Assembly: GCA_963830385.1 (NCBI GenBank)
Contig: CAWHMD010000005.1
Location: 930,001 to 994,000 of the forward strand
Length of the DNA: 64,000 bases
Source: Bog-532 sp963830385
Lineage (GTDB): Bacteria > Actinomycetota > Actinomycetes > Streptosporangiales > Streptosporangiaceae
Direction: 5' to 3'
Below, piece by piece: positions 8,633-17,743 of this stretch. Position numbers and translations under genes: made by a program. Position 1 is the stretch's first letter. Every line of letters starts with the position of its first letter. The notes under the pieces were generated by a model. That model saw only the letters and a list, made by a program, of their open reading frames with translations, searched no databases and was not told the origin of the DNA.

Positions 8633-9513
8633 TTGGTCTCCGTGGCCGAGGAGGACAATTGTGCTGCCGGCCGCCGCGCCCTGCGTGACGGCCGCCGGTT
8701 CATGCCCACGCTGTGGCCGTAACTGTCCGCCATGAGATTCACCGACACAGTGAGCAGGGCCAGCATCAAGGCTGGGGCCAGGACGGACCACGGGTTGAGC
8801 GACAGGATCTCGCGGTTCTCCGAGATCATCAGTCCCCAGTCCGCCGCCGGCGGCTTCAGGCCGAGGTTCAGAAAGTTCATGCTGGCGATGAGGATGATCG
8901 AGTAGCCGAAGCGGATGCCGATATCAGCCAGAACGACCGGGCGAATGTTGCCGAGGATCTCACGGGTCAGGATCGAGGGGACCCGCTCCCCGCGGGCGAC
9001 AGCGGCTTCGACGAATGCCCGGCCGCTCACCTCGAGGGTCGCGGTCCGGACCACCCGCGAGATGCCGGGAAGCTGTACGAGAGCGACACCGAGCATCAGG
9101 ACCCAGATGCCGCTACCCAGCCCGCTGACGAGGAGAAGCAGAACCACCAGGGCGGGAAACGCGAGGAGCACGTCCACCGACCGCATCAGTACGGTGTCCG
9201 TCCTGGACCGGTTGTACCCGGCCACCAGGCCCACCGCCAGACCCAGAAAATAGGAGATCACGGTGGCCAGCGCGCCGAGGCCGATCGAGGAAGCCCCTCC
9301 ATCCAGCAGGCGCGAAAAGACGTCGCGCCCCAGTACATCGGCCCCCAGGAGCAGGCCCTTCCCGGGCGGCGCGCCCGGGAAGCCGATCGCCTGAGCGGCC
9401 GGATGCGGAGCGAGGAGCGGCCCGAAGATGGCCACCAGCACGAGGACGGTGAAGATGACCGTGCCGATGACGCCGGCTGGCGTGGCGACGAAGCCCGGGC
9501 GCCGGCGGCTCAT
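8629..9513 (-). CDS. ABC transporter permease, DppC/OppC type
   Basis: Inner-membrane permease of 294 residues, the normal size for this family. It has an N-terminal membrane helix (near residues 14-36), the short exported loop, then five more helices. The EAA-type cytoplasmic loop is at about residues 165-190 (EAAVARGERVPSILTREIL). Pairs with the DppB-type permease upstream and the fused ATPase downstream. Both junctions are ATGA overlaps (start 9513, stop 8629), so the three subunits are made together. A substrate-binding protein is encoded on the other strand at 12170 and probably serves this system. Confidence 0.93.
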   Translation of the reverse strand: MSRRRPGFVATPAGVIGTVIFTVLVLVAIFGPLLAPHPAAQAIGFPGAPPGKGLLLGADVLGRDVFSRLLDGGASSIGLGALATVISYFLGLAVGLVAGYNRSRTDTVLMRSVDVLLAFPALVVLLLLVSGLGSGIWVLMLGVALVQLPGISRVVRTATLEVSGRAFVEAAVARGERVPSILTREILGNIRPVVLADIGIRFGYSIILIASMNFLNLGLKPPAADWGLMISENREILSLNPWSVLAPALMLALLTVSVNLMADSYGHSVGMNRRPSRRARRPAAQLSSSATETK

Positions 9514-10586
9514 GACGCGGTCCGCAGGCGAGGCACGAGAAGCATGACCACGAGATCCGCGATCAGGTTGATCACGATGTAGATCGCGGCCAGGATCGCT
9601 GTGATGTCCATGATTTCCTGTATGTCGCGGGCTGACACGGCCGCCACCAGCGCGCTGCCGATCCCGGGATAGGCAAAGACGCTCTCGACGATGATGATGC
9701 CGCCGATGAGGTACTGCGCGGTCTGGGCGATGGCCTGCACGCTGGGCGCCAGCGAGTTGCGCAATGCGTATTTCCAGATCACCCGCGTCTCGCGCACACC
9801 GTTGAGACGGGCCATTCCCACGTAGTCCTGGCGCAGCACCTCGATCGTCGTTGCGCGCACCAGGCGGGTGGTGAAGGCCAGGCTGACCAGCAGCAGGGTG
9901 AGTACGGGCAGCGCCAGCCTGCCCGGGTAAGCAAGCGGGCTGGCGCCGCCGGGAATCTGTGATATCGGCGGAAACACGTCAAGCCAGACGAAGAAGACCA
10001 CGATGAGGATGGTGCCGACCAGGAACTCGGGCATCGCGCCGAACGCGAGTGCAAATCCGGAAATCGCGTGGTCGCTCGCCTTGCCCTGCCGGACCGCGCA
10101 CAGCGTGCCGAACAGCAGGCCGAGCGGGACCAGCAGGATGAGCGTCACACCCGCGAGCTCGACACTGTTCAGCAGCGGCGTACCGATAATGGCCGAAACC
10201 GGCGCATGCGTGGAACCTTGAGCGACGGCCACGGTCGAGTTCCCCAGGTTGCCGTGCAGCAGGCCGCCGATCCAGCTGAGGTAGCGAGCGGGCAGGGGAC
10301 GATTCAGCCCGAGGTCCGCGCTCAGGCGGGCGACAGCCTGCGGGGTCGCGTTCCGCCCCAGGACAGCGTCGGCCACGTTGCCCGGCAGCGCCTGGACGGC
10401 GAGGAAAATCAAGATCGTCGCCGCGACCAGCGTGGCTACCGCGGCGACCAGGCGGCGTGCGACGAACTGGACAACCGGGTGCCGGAAGGATTGCCCGCGA
10501 CCTGAGGGGGCCGACCGCGGTGTACCGCTGGCACTTCGGCCGATCGCGGCCGGAGGAGCCAGGTCTTTCGCCGGTTCGACGGTCAT
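9510..10586 (-). CDS. ABC transporter permease, DppB/OppB type
   Basis: Inner-membrane permease of 358 residues, slightly long because of a polar N-terminal tail of about 40 residues. The first helix is ATLVAATILIFLAVQALPG, followed by the DppB-type periplasmic segment (LGLNRPLPARYLSWI) and the permease core. The EAA loop reads DYVGMARLNGVRETRVIWKY. ATG 10586 has AAGGGG seven bases upstream. First gene of the ABC operon; its promoter lies in the 249-base gap shared with the divergent MFS gene at 10836. Confidence 0.93.
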   Translation of the reverse strand: MTVEPAKDLAPPAAIGRSASGTPRSAPSGRGQSFRHPVVQFVARRLVAAVATLVAATILIFLAVQALPGNVADAVLGRNATPQAVARLSADLGLNRPLPARYLSWIGGLLHGNLGNSTVAVAQGSTHAPVSAIIGTPLLNSVELAGVTLILLVPLGLLFGTLCAVRQGKASDHAISGFALAFGAMPEFLVGTILIVVFFVWLDVFPPISQIPGGASPLAYPGRLALPVLTLLLVSLAFTTRLVRATTIEVLRQDYVGMARLNGVRETRVIWKYALRNSLAPSVQAIAQTAQYLIGGIIIVESVFAYPGIGSALVAAVSARDIQEIMDITAILAAIYIVINLIADLVVMLLVPRLRTAS

Positions 10587-10835
10587 GCGCGACCCCTTGC
10601 AGCTGCGGCATCACCAGCGGATGCGTTCTAGGCACGCAATCTAAACGGCCGTGCAGGGCATAACCCAGGACCACTTCCGGACTCCGCGCCGTGCCACTTC
10701 GGTCCTGGGCCGCCCTCCAAGTGGCTCCAGCGTCCGGATGCACGCGGACCTGTTAAGGGCCGAAGCCTGGCACGACACTCCAAAGGCAGTCTGCGCGGCA
10801 GCCATCGCCGCCGGACCCCGCCCGATGGAGAGCAG

Positions 10836-12128
10836 TTGAGTCAATCCGCGCTCGCACCGCGACCGGTTAACCGATGCCCACTGGTAGCTCTGCTGCTGTG
10901 CGCAAGCTTCGTTATCGACGGCTCCGCCTACGGCATCCTCGCGCCCTTGCTTCCGGTCCTCAGCCACAACACCGGCATGAGCGTCGATACGGCCGGGATC
11001 CTGACCGGCACCTTCAGCGCCGCGATGCTGCCCGCCAGCGGCTCGATTCTCGTCCTCGGCCGGCGCCTCTGGCCGAAGTGGCTGGCCGTCGGAGGGCTGG
11101 TGCTGCTCGCGCTGGGCGCGGTGGTCATGGCCGTGGCCGGCAGTGCCGCAACGCTGATAATGGCCCGCGCCCTGCAAGGCCTGGGCGCGGGAACGATGTA
11201 CGCCGGCGGCCTGCGCTGGCTGCTCGCGATCGTCCCGCCGTCGCGCCGGGCGACCTGGTTCGGGCTCAGCTGGGGCGCGATGAACGGCGGCACCGTCCTG
11301 GGGCCGGCCGTCGGCGGCCTCGCCGTGCGTTACGGCCTGACGATGGTAGAGCTCACCTTCGCGGTCGTCACCGCCGTGGCCGGCCTGGCATTGTCGCTCA
11401 CCCACCGTCCGGCAGGGATGGCCGGGCAACCGCCCGCCGCGCCGACCCGATCGAGGCTCGTGCCGCTGATCGGGCCACTGGCCCTCTACGCGGCCCCCGC
11501 CATGGCGATCGGGATGGCCAATACGCTCTCGCCCCTGCGCCTGGCTGATGCCGGCGCGGGCCACGACCTGATCACTGTGGTCTTTCTTCTCGCGGGTGCG
11601 GTCAGTGTCTGCGTGAGCCCCGTGACCGGCCGCTGGGTCGACCACGTCGGCGCCGCCCGCCCGCTGCTGACCGGTCTGCTGCTGGGCAGCGGCCTGGCCA
11701 TCCTGCTCGCGTTCCGCGAAAGCCCGGTCGTCATCGCGGCCGGCACCGTCGCGCTGCTGGGCCTGGCCAACGAGCTGGCTGCCATACCAGCGAGCACGGT
11801 GCTCGACGCGGCGGGCTCGGCTCATGGGCTTCAGTTCGCATCGACCACGCTGGTGCCGATCATCTATGCCGTGTTCGAGACCCTCGGCGCGTTCGTCAGC
11901 GGCCCGCTTTCCGGTATTGCCCCGGGTGTCCCGTTCCTGCTTCTCGGTGCCGTGTTCATGGCGACTTTTGCGTTCCCGCGGTTCCGGCCCCGCCGAAGCG
12001 TGACCGCTACGCCGTCAAGTGGTTCCCCGGTTGGGGCCACTGGTGGACCTGACCAGCGGGAATCCACGCCGTTAGCCTTGCGCAAAATCCAAGCGACGGC
12101 GCTCAGGCATTTCAAGCCATTTCTATAG
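10836..12128 (+). CDS. major facilitator superfamily transporter
   Basis: Protein of 430 residues with about 12 hydrophobic segments in two halves separated by a loop near residue 200, the MFS layout. The segment ARALQGLGAGTMYAGGLRWL resembles the motif-C region of drug:proton antiporters, so export is more likely than uptake. The start is TTG at 10836, with GGAG six bases before it. It has a polar tail of about 45 residues. Divergent from the ABC operon and 41 bases before the binding-protein gene, with which it is probably co-transcribed. Substrate unknown. Confidence 0.85.
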   Translation: MSQSALAPRPVNRCPLVALLLCASFVIDGSAYGILAPLLPVLSHNTGMSVDTAGILTGTFSAAMLPASGSILVLGRRLWPKWLAVGGLVLLALGAVVMAVAGSAATLIMARALQGLGAGTMYAGGLRWLLAIVPPSRRATWFGLSWGAMNGGTVLGPAVGGLAVRYGLTMVELTFAVVTAVAGLALSLTHRPAGMAGQPPAAPTRSRLVPLIGPLALYAAPAMAIGMANTLSPLRLADAGAGHDLITVVFLLAGAVSVCVSPVTGRWVDHVGAARPLLTGLLLGSGLAILLAFRESPVVIAAGTVALLGLANELAAIPASTVLDAAGSAHGLQFASTTLVPIIYAVFETLGAFVSGPLSGIAPGVPFLLLGAVFMATFAFPRFRPRRSVTATPSSGSPVGATGGPDQRESTPLALRKIQATALRHFKPFL

Positions 12129-12169
12129 CGACGATTCCTGCCGGATCCACGTTCCTGGGAGTTGATTTT

Positions 12170-13777
12170 ATGAGCACCGCTGACAGACCGACACGTCGAG
12201 GATTCCTATTGGGTGCCGCGGGCACTGCAGTGCTGGCCGTGGGCGGACTGAGCGCCTGTAGCCCCGCATCGAAGAGCAATACGTCGGGCACCTCATTCGT
12301 CGGCAAACCAAAAAAGGGCGGCCAGCTCGCCGTCGCGGCGATCTCGGCCGGCCAGGCTGAGACGGTCAATCCGAACCTGGCGGTCAATCAGGTGGACTTC
12401 GCGCGGGTGCTCAACACGTTTGACGGCCTTTTCACGGTCGGCACCGACGGCAACCCGGTCGAGCATCTCGCGGAATCCATGACGCCGAACGCGGACGCCT
12501 CGCAGTGGACGATCAAACTGCGGAGCGGTGTCGAGTTCCATAACGGCAAGACGCTGACGGCCGATGACCTGATCTACACGATCAAGCAGTGGGCTTCGCC
12601 CAACTCCTATCAGTCGGTGTTCGCACCGGCGATCATCGACTACAAGTCCGGGCTCAAGAAGCTCGACAACCTCACCGTGCGCGTCACGCTCAACTTCCCG
12701 ATCGCCCAGTTCGACGGGATGATGGCGTTCTACGGATTCGTCGTCATCCAGGATGGGACGACGTACGCGCAGTTCGCGGCGGGCAAGGTAGCCGGCACCG
12801 GCCCCTTCAAACTCGACTCGCTGAGGATCGGGGCGAGCAGCACCCACTCGCGCAACGCCAACTACTGGGGCACGCCGGCGTACGTCGATTCCATGGTGAT
12901 CAACTCCTCCTTCACGGACGAAGGCGCCCGCGTCAACGCGTTGCTGGCCGGCTCGGCCGACGTCGTCCCGAACCTGTCCCTCCCGCTAGCCCGAGCGAAC
13001 GCCAAGAGCACACAGATGCGGGTGACAACCGCGCAAAGCGACAATTACTGCAGCGTGCAGTGCCGGCTCGGCTCGGCTCCGTTCAAGTCCCCTGAAGTCG
13101 TGGAGGCCCTGCGCTATGCGGTGAACCGCCAGCAGATCATCGACTCGGCCTTCGACGGGTACGCGAACCTCAGCAACGACGTTCCCATGCCACTGAAGAA
13201 GTACTACACCTCGGATTTCCCGGTTCGCCAATACGATCCCGGAAAGGCGAAGTCCCTGCTCTCGCAGGCCGGGGCGACAAACGAAACGGCGACGCTGAAG
13301 ACGTCACCGCTACTGGACGGCTACATTCAAGCCGCCACTCTGGTCTCAGGCCAGCTGTCCGCGGTAGGTTTCCGTAACTCGGTGCAGCGTGTCGACCCAG
13401 CACAGTACTACTCGCCTTCAGCGGGCTATCCCGACAAATATGAGATGTTCATCAGCTCGCCGGGCAACGAATCGGCGGTTCCCACCCTGACCAGCTTTTA
13501 TCTGACTGACATCTGGTCCAAGGGACCCTACGACGAGACCGGCTTCGGCAACCGGCAGGACGACACCCTGCTCCTCGACGCCGTCGGCGAGACGAACCCG
13601 GCTAAGGCGGCCGAGAAATGGGACGCCGTGCAGAAACTGCAGTACGACCGCGGCGGGAGCGTAATCCTGGGCAACCTGCAGTACGTGGACGGATTCGGCA
13701 CGACGGTGCACGGCGCGGATACGACCAAGGCCGGGCAGTGCAACAACTACGGATTCGCCGCGGCCTGGAAAGAGTAG
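12170..13777 (+). CDS. extracellular solute-binding protein, family 5 (peptide type), Tat lipoprotein
   Basis: Captures substrate outside the membrane for an ABC importer. Protein of 535 residues, typical for SBP_bac_5. The signal sequence has twin arginines (RRGFLLG at 9-15) and a lipobox ending in Cys30 (LSAC), so it should be Tat-exported and lipid-anchored. The mature part begins with the family pattern GGQLAVAAISAGQAETVNP and has the LRSGVEFHNGKTLTADD motif near residue 120. ATG 12170 follows GGGAG. Its partner permeases and ATPase are on the opposite strand (10586-6812). Followed by a strong terminator at 13793. Confidence 0.93.
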   Translation: MSTADRPTRRGFLLGAAGTAVLAVGGLSACSPASKSNTSGTSFVGKPKKGGQLAVAAISAGQAETVNPNLAVNQVDFARVLNTFDGLFTVGTDGNPVEHLAESMTPNADASQWTIKLRSGVEFHNGKTLTADDLIYTIKQWASPNSYQSVFAPAIIDYKSGLKKLDNLTVRVTLNFPIAQFDGMMAFYGFVVIQDGTTYAQFAAGKVAGTGPFKLDSLRIGASSTHSRNANYWGTPAYVDSMVINSSFTDEGARVNALLAGSADVVPNLSLPLARANAKSTQMRVTTAQSDNYCSVQCRLGSAPFKSPEVVEALRYAVNRQQIIDSAFDGYANLSNDVPMPLKKYYTSDFPVRQYDPGKAKSLLSQAGATNETATLKTSPLLDGYIQAATLVSGQLSAVGFRNSVQRVDPAQYYSPSAGYPDKYEMFISSPGNESAVPTLTSFYLTDIWSKGPYDETGFGNRQDDTLLLDAVGETNPAKAAEKWDAVQKLQYDRGGSVILGNLQYVDGFGTTVHGADTTKAGQCNNYGFAAAWKE

Positions 13778-13792
13778 ACGGCTCGCTGAATG

Positions 13793-13818
13793 GGGCCCCG
13801 CCGGACGGCGGGGCCCTT
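13793..13818. terminator. rho-independent terminator between convergent genes
   Basis: Perfect 10-bp stem GGGCCCCGCC / GGCGGGGCCC (13793-13802 and 13807-13816) with a 4-base loop, followed by TTCTT. It begins 15 bases after the binding-protein stop and ends 23 bases before the stop of the convergent P450 gene. It could work in both directions, although the T-run is on the plus strand only. Confidence 0.85.
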
Positions 13819-13841
13819 CTTGGTTGGCGGATCCGGCTGCC

Positions 13842-15098
13842 CTAGGGCCGCGGCGCTGATGGGGTGAACCGCACGGGCATCCGCTTGACTGCGAGGATCA
13901 TGTTGGAGCGCATACGGACGACGGGGCCGTCGAGCGTGATGTCGGGCATGCGGTCAAGCAGCTCTTCGAACACGATGGCCATCTCCATCCGCGCCAGCCC
14001 GGACCCAGGGCACTGGTGCACACCGCCGGCCCCGAACGCCTGGTGCGGGCAGGACTTCCGGGTGATGTCGAAGACCTCGGGATTCTCGACCAGCTCGGGG
14101 TCGCGGTTGGCTGAGATGAACCAGGCGACGACCGCGTCTCCCGCTGAGATCTGCTGGCCGCCGAGTTCGACGTCCCTGGTCGCGGTGCGCCGCATGTGCG
14201 CGACGACGCTGGCCCAGCGCAGGACCTCCTCGATCGCCTGAGGAATCAGCGACCGGTCGTTCAGCAGCAGTTGCCACTGAGCTGGGAACTGATTGAACGC
14301 TTCGAGCCCGAGCGCGATCGAGGCGATCGTCGTGTCCGCGCCTGCCTCCATCACCAGCCGCAGGATGCCAATGCGATCTGCCTCGGACAAGGCACCCTTG
14401 CTGCTGTCGGCCGATGCGACGTAGGTCGCGAAGTCCTCCCCCGGTTCCACCCGGTGGGCGGCGAGCAGACGCTGCATGTACTCGTACGAATTGCGCCGGC
14501 CGTCTTCGGCCGTCCCGTACAGGGCAACGAGTTCCGGGTCATCACCGACCACAATGCTCTGCGCCCAGCGGAAGAGCTTCTCCCGGTCCTCCGGCGGCAC
14601 GCCAATCAGATCAGAAATGGTGTCCAGCGTCACCCGAGCGGTGAAATCCTCGACGAAGTCAAACCGGCCACGTTCGACGAGCTGGTTGAGACGGTCGACA
14701 ACAATGGTCCGGATTGCTCCTTCCAGCCGCCTCATCAGCTTTGGCCGGAAAGAGTTGGAGACCACGCTCCTGGGCGCCGTGTGCTCGGGCGGGTCCCACG
14801 TGATGAAACTCATCCGCTGTTGCTCGAGGCCGCCGGCTCCGCGAGAATCGATCATGATCCCGCCCTGATAAGACGAATACGTCGCCTCGTCCCGGGTGAC
14901 AGTGGTGATATCGGCGGCCCTCGTCACATTCCAGAATCCCTGGCCAGACTCCTCCGGCCAATCCTCAGGAGCGGATGTCCACTGGACCGGGCACTTGCCC
15001 CGGAGCTCGGCGAACAGCTCGTGAGGCGGACCGCCATCGAAAAGGTCCGGATCGGACAGGTCGACCGAATTCACATCTGAGTAATCGTTCGCGGTCAT
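13842..15098 (-). CDS. cytochrome P450, CYP124/125-like
   Basis: Heme monooxygenase of 418 residues, full length. I-helix AGADTT (near residue 255) has the normal acid-alcohol pair. The K-helix ExxR reads EEVLRW. The heme loop reads FGAGGVHQCPGSGLAR, with Cys the thiolate ligand. Two residues lie between the third Gly and His, as in sterol/alkane P450s of the CYP124/125/142 group (FGGxGAHxCxG), rather than the shorter class I motif. ATG 15098 has GGGAG six bases upstream. It is monocistronic, converging on the binding-protein gene. It needs external electron donors; the ferredoxin and reductase at 53410-51810 are the only candidates in the window. Confidence 0.92.
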   Translation of the reverse strand: MTANDYSDVNSVDLSDPDLFDGGPPHELFAELRGKCPVQWTSAPEDWPEESGQGFWNVTRAADITTVTRDEATYSSYQGGIMIDSRGAGGLEQQRMSFITWDPPEHTAPRSVVSNSFRPKLMRRLEGAIRTIVVDRLNQLVERGRFDFVEDFTARVTLDTISDLIGVPPEDREKLFRWAQSIVVGDDPELVALYGTAEDGRRNSYEYMQRLLAAHRVEPGEDFATYVASADSSKGALSEADRIGILRLVMEAGADTTIASIALGLEAFNQFPAQWQLLLNDRSLIPQAIEEVLRWASVVAHMRRTATRDVELGGQQISAGDAVVAWFISANRDPELVENPEVFDITRKSCPHQAFGAGGVHQCPGSGLARMEMAIVFEELLDRMPDITLDGPVVRMRSNMILAVKRMPVRFTPSAPRP

Positions 15099-15142
15099 CT
15101 TGTCTCCCTACCGCTGCACGCCTGACGCCGCCACGGTTCTAA

Positions 15143-15188
15143 ATCACGACACACCGTTGAGAGGAAATTGCAGGCTTCCATTCGTGAT
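15143..15188. promoter_or_regulatory. inverted repeat in the P450 promoter region
   Basis: In the 219-base gap upstream of the P450 gene, ATCACGA (15143-15149) is mirrored by TCGTGAT (15182-15188). Between them TGCAG and, just right, CTGCA form a weaker second pair. The gap is AT-richer than its surroundings. A regulator site is plausible, but no regulator is identified. Confidence 0.3.
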
Positions 15189-15317
15189 CTAAATGACTAC
15201 GGAAACTGCATTTTGAATGTAACGGCGGCCGGCCTCCGTGTGAGGAGCCACTAGGGCGCGTTCAGGAGAACCAGCTGGCCGGGCCGCCGCGCGGGCAGTT
15301 CCGCGCGAGCGGGCAGG

Positions 15318-16523
15318 TCACGCGAACGCGCTGAGCCCAGTGATGGCACGGCCAATGATCAGGGTGTGGACCTCGTCGGTGCCCTCGTAGGTGCGCACGC
15401 TTTCCAGGTTGCTGGCGTGCCGCATAGGCGAGTGATCAAGGGCGATGCCGTTGCCGCCGATGATCGTGCGGGCCGACTGGCAGATTTTGATGGCTTCGCG
15501 GACGTTGTTGAGCTTGCCGAAGGAGATCTGCTCTGGCTGAAGCCGGCCGGCATCCTTGAGCCTTCCGGTCTGTACGGCTACGAGCAGCCCTTTCTGGATC
15601 TCCAACACCATATCGACGAGCTTTTGCTGGGTGAGCTGAAACGATGCGATTGGCCGCTGGAACTGGAAGCGGTCCAGGGCGTAGTCGAGGGCGGTCTCAT
15701 AGGCATCGCGCGCGGCGCCCATCGCTCCCCACATGATCCCGTAGCGGGCCTCGTTCAGGCAGGAGAACGGGCCGCGCAGGCCGCGGGTATCAGGCAGCAC
15801 TGCATCCGCAGGCAACTGGACGTGATCCAGGGTGATGTCACACTGGATCGACGCACGCATCGACAGCTTGGGCTCGATCACGGTGGCGGTGTAGCCCTGA
15901 GTGCCGGTGGGGACCACGAAGCCCCGGATCCCGTCGTCGGTCTTGGCCCAGATGATCGCGACGTCGGCGATCGAGGCCAGCCCGATCCAGCGTTTGGCGC
16001 CGGTGATCACCCAGGTGTCACCGTCGCGGACGGCGCTGGTCGACATGCTGGCGGGGTCGCTGCCCGCACCCGGCTCGGTCAGCCCGAAGCAGCCGATGAG
16101 CTCGCCCGCGGCCATACCGGGCAGCCATCGCTGCTTCTGATGCTCGGAGCCGAACTTGGAGATGGCGCTCATCGCCAGCGAGCCCTGGACGCTGACGAAG
16201 GTGCGCAGCCCGGAATCACCGGCCTCCAGCTCCATTGCGGCCAGACCGTACTCCACGGCGGAACGGCCGGCGCAGCCGTAGCCGTGCAGATGCATGCCGA
16301 GCACGCCGAGCGCGCCCATTTCCTTGACCAGCTCACGCGGGAACGTCGCCGCCTCGTACCACTGGTTGATGCTGGGGCGGATCCGTTCGTCGACGAACGC
16401 CCGCACCCGGTCCCGCAGCACCAGTTCTTGGGCGGTGAACAGCGACTCGATACCGAGATAGTCGTGGGCGAGGGGCAGCGGAGACACTGAGCGGTCAGGC
16501 GAAGAAAGGGCTGGATCGGTCAT
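15318..16523 (-). CDS. gcdH: acyl-CoA dehydrogenase, glutaryl-CoA dehydrogenase type
   Basis: FAD enzyme predicted to oxidise and decarboxylate glutaryl-CoA to crotonyl-CoA. 401 residues, normal length. Family marks: GCFGLTEPGAGSDPASM (flavin/substrate loop near residue 150), WITGAKRWIG-type strand and, near the C-terminus, RTYEGTDEVHTLIIGRAITG. The Glu in YEGT is the catalytic base position, and the xHxLIIGRAITG ending is characteristic of GCDH rather than other acyl-CoA dehydrogenases. ATG 16523 overlaps the CoA-transferase stop (ATGA). Last gene of a five-gene operon. The preceding CoA-transferase would make its substrate from glutarate. Confidence 0.88.
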   Translation of the reverse strand: MTDPALSSPDRSVSPLPLAHDYLGIESLFTAQELVLRDRVRAFVDERIRPSINQWYEAATFPRELVKEMGALGVLGMHLHGYGCAGRSAVEYGLAAMELEAGDSGLRTFVSVQGSLAMSAISKFGSEHQKQRWLPGMAAGELIGCFGLTEPGAGSDPASMSTSAVRDGDTWVITGAKRWIGLASIADVAIIWAKTDDGIRGFVVPTGTQGYTATVIEPKLSMRASIQCDITLDHVQLPADAVLPDTRGLRGPFSCLNEARYGIMWGAMGAARDAYETALDYALDRFQFQRPIASFQLTQQKLVDMVLEIQKGLLVAVQTGRLKDAGRLQPEQISFGKLNNVREAIKICQSARTIIGGNGIALDHSPMRHASNLESVRTYEGTDEVHTLIIGRAITGLSAFA

Positions 16524-17743
16524 GCGGTGCTCCCGGAAGAACGCAGCGACAAGGGATCGGGGCCAGGGTCTGCGGGTTCGCTGTTCAGCCAGGCCCGCAG
16601 CTGGTCACCGTGCTCGCCGAGGCGTGGGGGTCGTAGCCGGTAGGCCGGCGGAGTATCGGACAGCCCGATCGGGTTGGCGACCAGGTCGATCGCATCGTTC
16701 CCGCGGCCGACCGCGACCCGGGCCGGCAGGCCGAGGTCTTCGGCCAGCTGGAACGCTCCCCGCAGGTCGTTGACCGGACCGCAGGGCACTCCGAGCGGGG
16801 TCAGCAGCGCGAACCACTCGCTGGCGGAGTGCCCAGCCATCCGGGATGAGATGAGCGCGGCGAGGGCATCGACGTTGGCCACGCGGTCCGGGTTGGTGGC
16901 AAACCGCGGGTCGGCCGCGAGTTCGGGCCGGCCGAGTGCGCCGCACAGAGCCGCGAACTGCTTGTCGTTGCCGACGGCGAGCGCGAGCGGGCGATCTGCA
17001 GTCGGGAAAATCTCATACGGTGCGATCGACGGATGCCGGTTGCCCAGTATCCCGGGCACCGATCCGGCCGCCGTGTAGCCACCCGCCTGGTTGATCATGC
17101 TGGATAGCAGGCTGATGAGCATGCTGACTTCCACTAGCTGGCCCAGGCCGGTGTGCTCGCGGGCGCGCAATGCGGCGAGGATCCCGATGGCGGCGTGCAG
17201 GCCGGTGAGCACGTCGACGAGCGCGACGCCGGTCTTGACCGGCTCGCCCGGGGCCGGGCCGGTTACGCTCATCAGGCCGCCCACCGCCTGCACGAGCAGA
17301 TCGTAGGCGGGCAGCGCGGCGCCCTTACCCGCGCCGAACCCGTTGACCGAGCAGTACACCAGCCGTGGGTTGATGGCCTGCACATCCGGCCATGCCAGGC
17401 CGTGCTTGCGCATCGTGCCCGGACGGAAGTTCTCGACCAGCACGTCGGCCCGGCGCACCAGCGCAAGCAGCCCGGGGCGGGCGGCGGGGTCGGACAGGTC
17501 GGCGGCCAGAGATCGCTTGTTGCGGTTGACGGAAAGGAAGTAGGTGGCCTCATCACCGGAGAAGGGCGGCCCCCAGGCCCGGGTGTCATCACCAGTTCCG
17601 GGACGCTCGACCTTGATGACATCGGCACCGAGGTCACCCAGCAACATGGTGGCGTAGGGCGCGGCCACAATCCGGCTGAAGTCAGCGACCACGATCCCGC
17701 TCAGCGGCCCCGCCGGCAGGGTTTTCTCAGACGGACTACTCAT
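16520..17743 (-). CDS. CaiB/BaiF type III CoA-transferase (glutarate CoA-transferase candidate)
   Basis: Transfers CoA between carboxylic acids. 407 residues, the normal length. N-terminal fold mark VVADFSRIVAAPYATMLLGD and the conserved KVERPGTGDDTRAWGPPF, then NRNKRSLAADL. The catalytic Asp is probably that in GVALVDVLTGLHAAIG, by family comparison. The ATG at 17743 overlaps the aldehyde-dehydrogenase stop; a much longer reading frame upstream is antisense noise. It sits directly before a glutaryl-CoA dehydrogenase, the same pairing as in glutarate catabolism, so succinyl-CoA:glutarate transfer is the best guess. Related to the transferase at 61049. Confidence 0.88.
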   Translation of the reverse strand: MSSPSEKTLPAGPLSGIVVADFSRIVAAPYATMLLGDLGADVIKVERPGTGDDTRAWGPPFSGDEATYFLSVNRNKRSLAADLSDPAARPGLLALVRRADVLVENFRPGTMRKHGLAWPDVQAINPRLVYCSVNGFGAGKGAALPAYDLLVQAVGGLMSVTGPAPGEPVKTGVALVDVLTGLHAAIGILAALRAREHTGLGQLVEVSMLISLLSSMINQAGGYTAAGSVPGILGNRHPSIAPYEIFPTADRPLALAVGNDKQFAALCGALGRPELAADPRFATNPDRVANVDALAALISSRMAGHSASEWFALLTPLGVPCGPVNDLRGAFQLAEDLGLPARVAVGRGNDAIDLVANPIGLSDTPPAYRLRPPRLGEHGDQLRAWLNSEPADPGPDPLSLRSSGSTA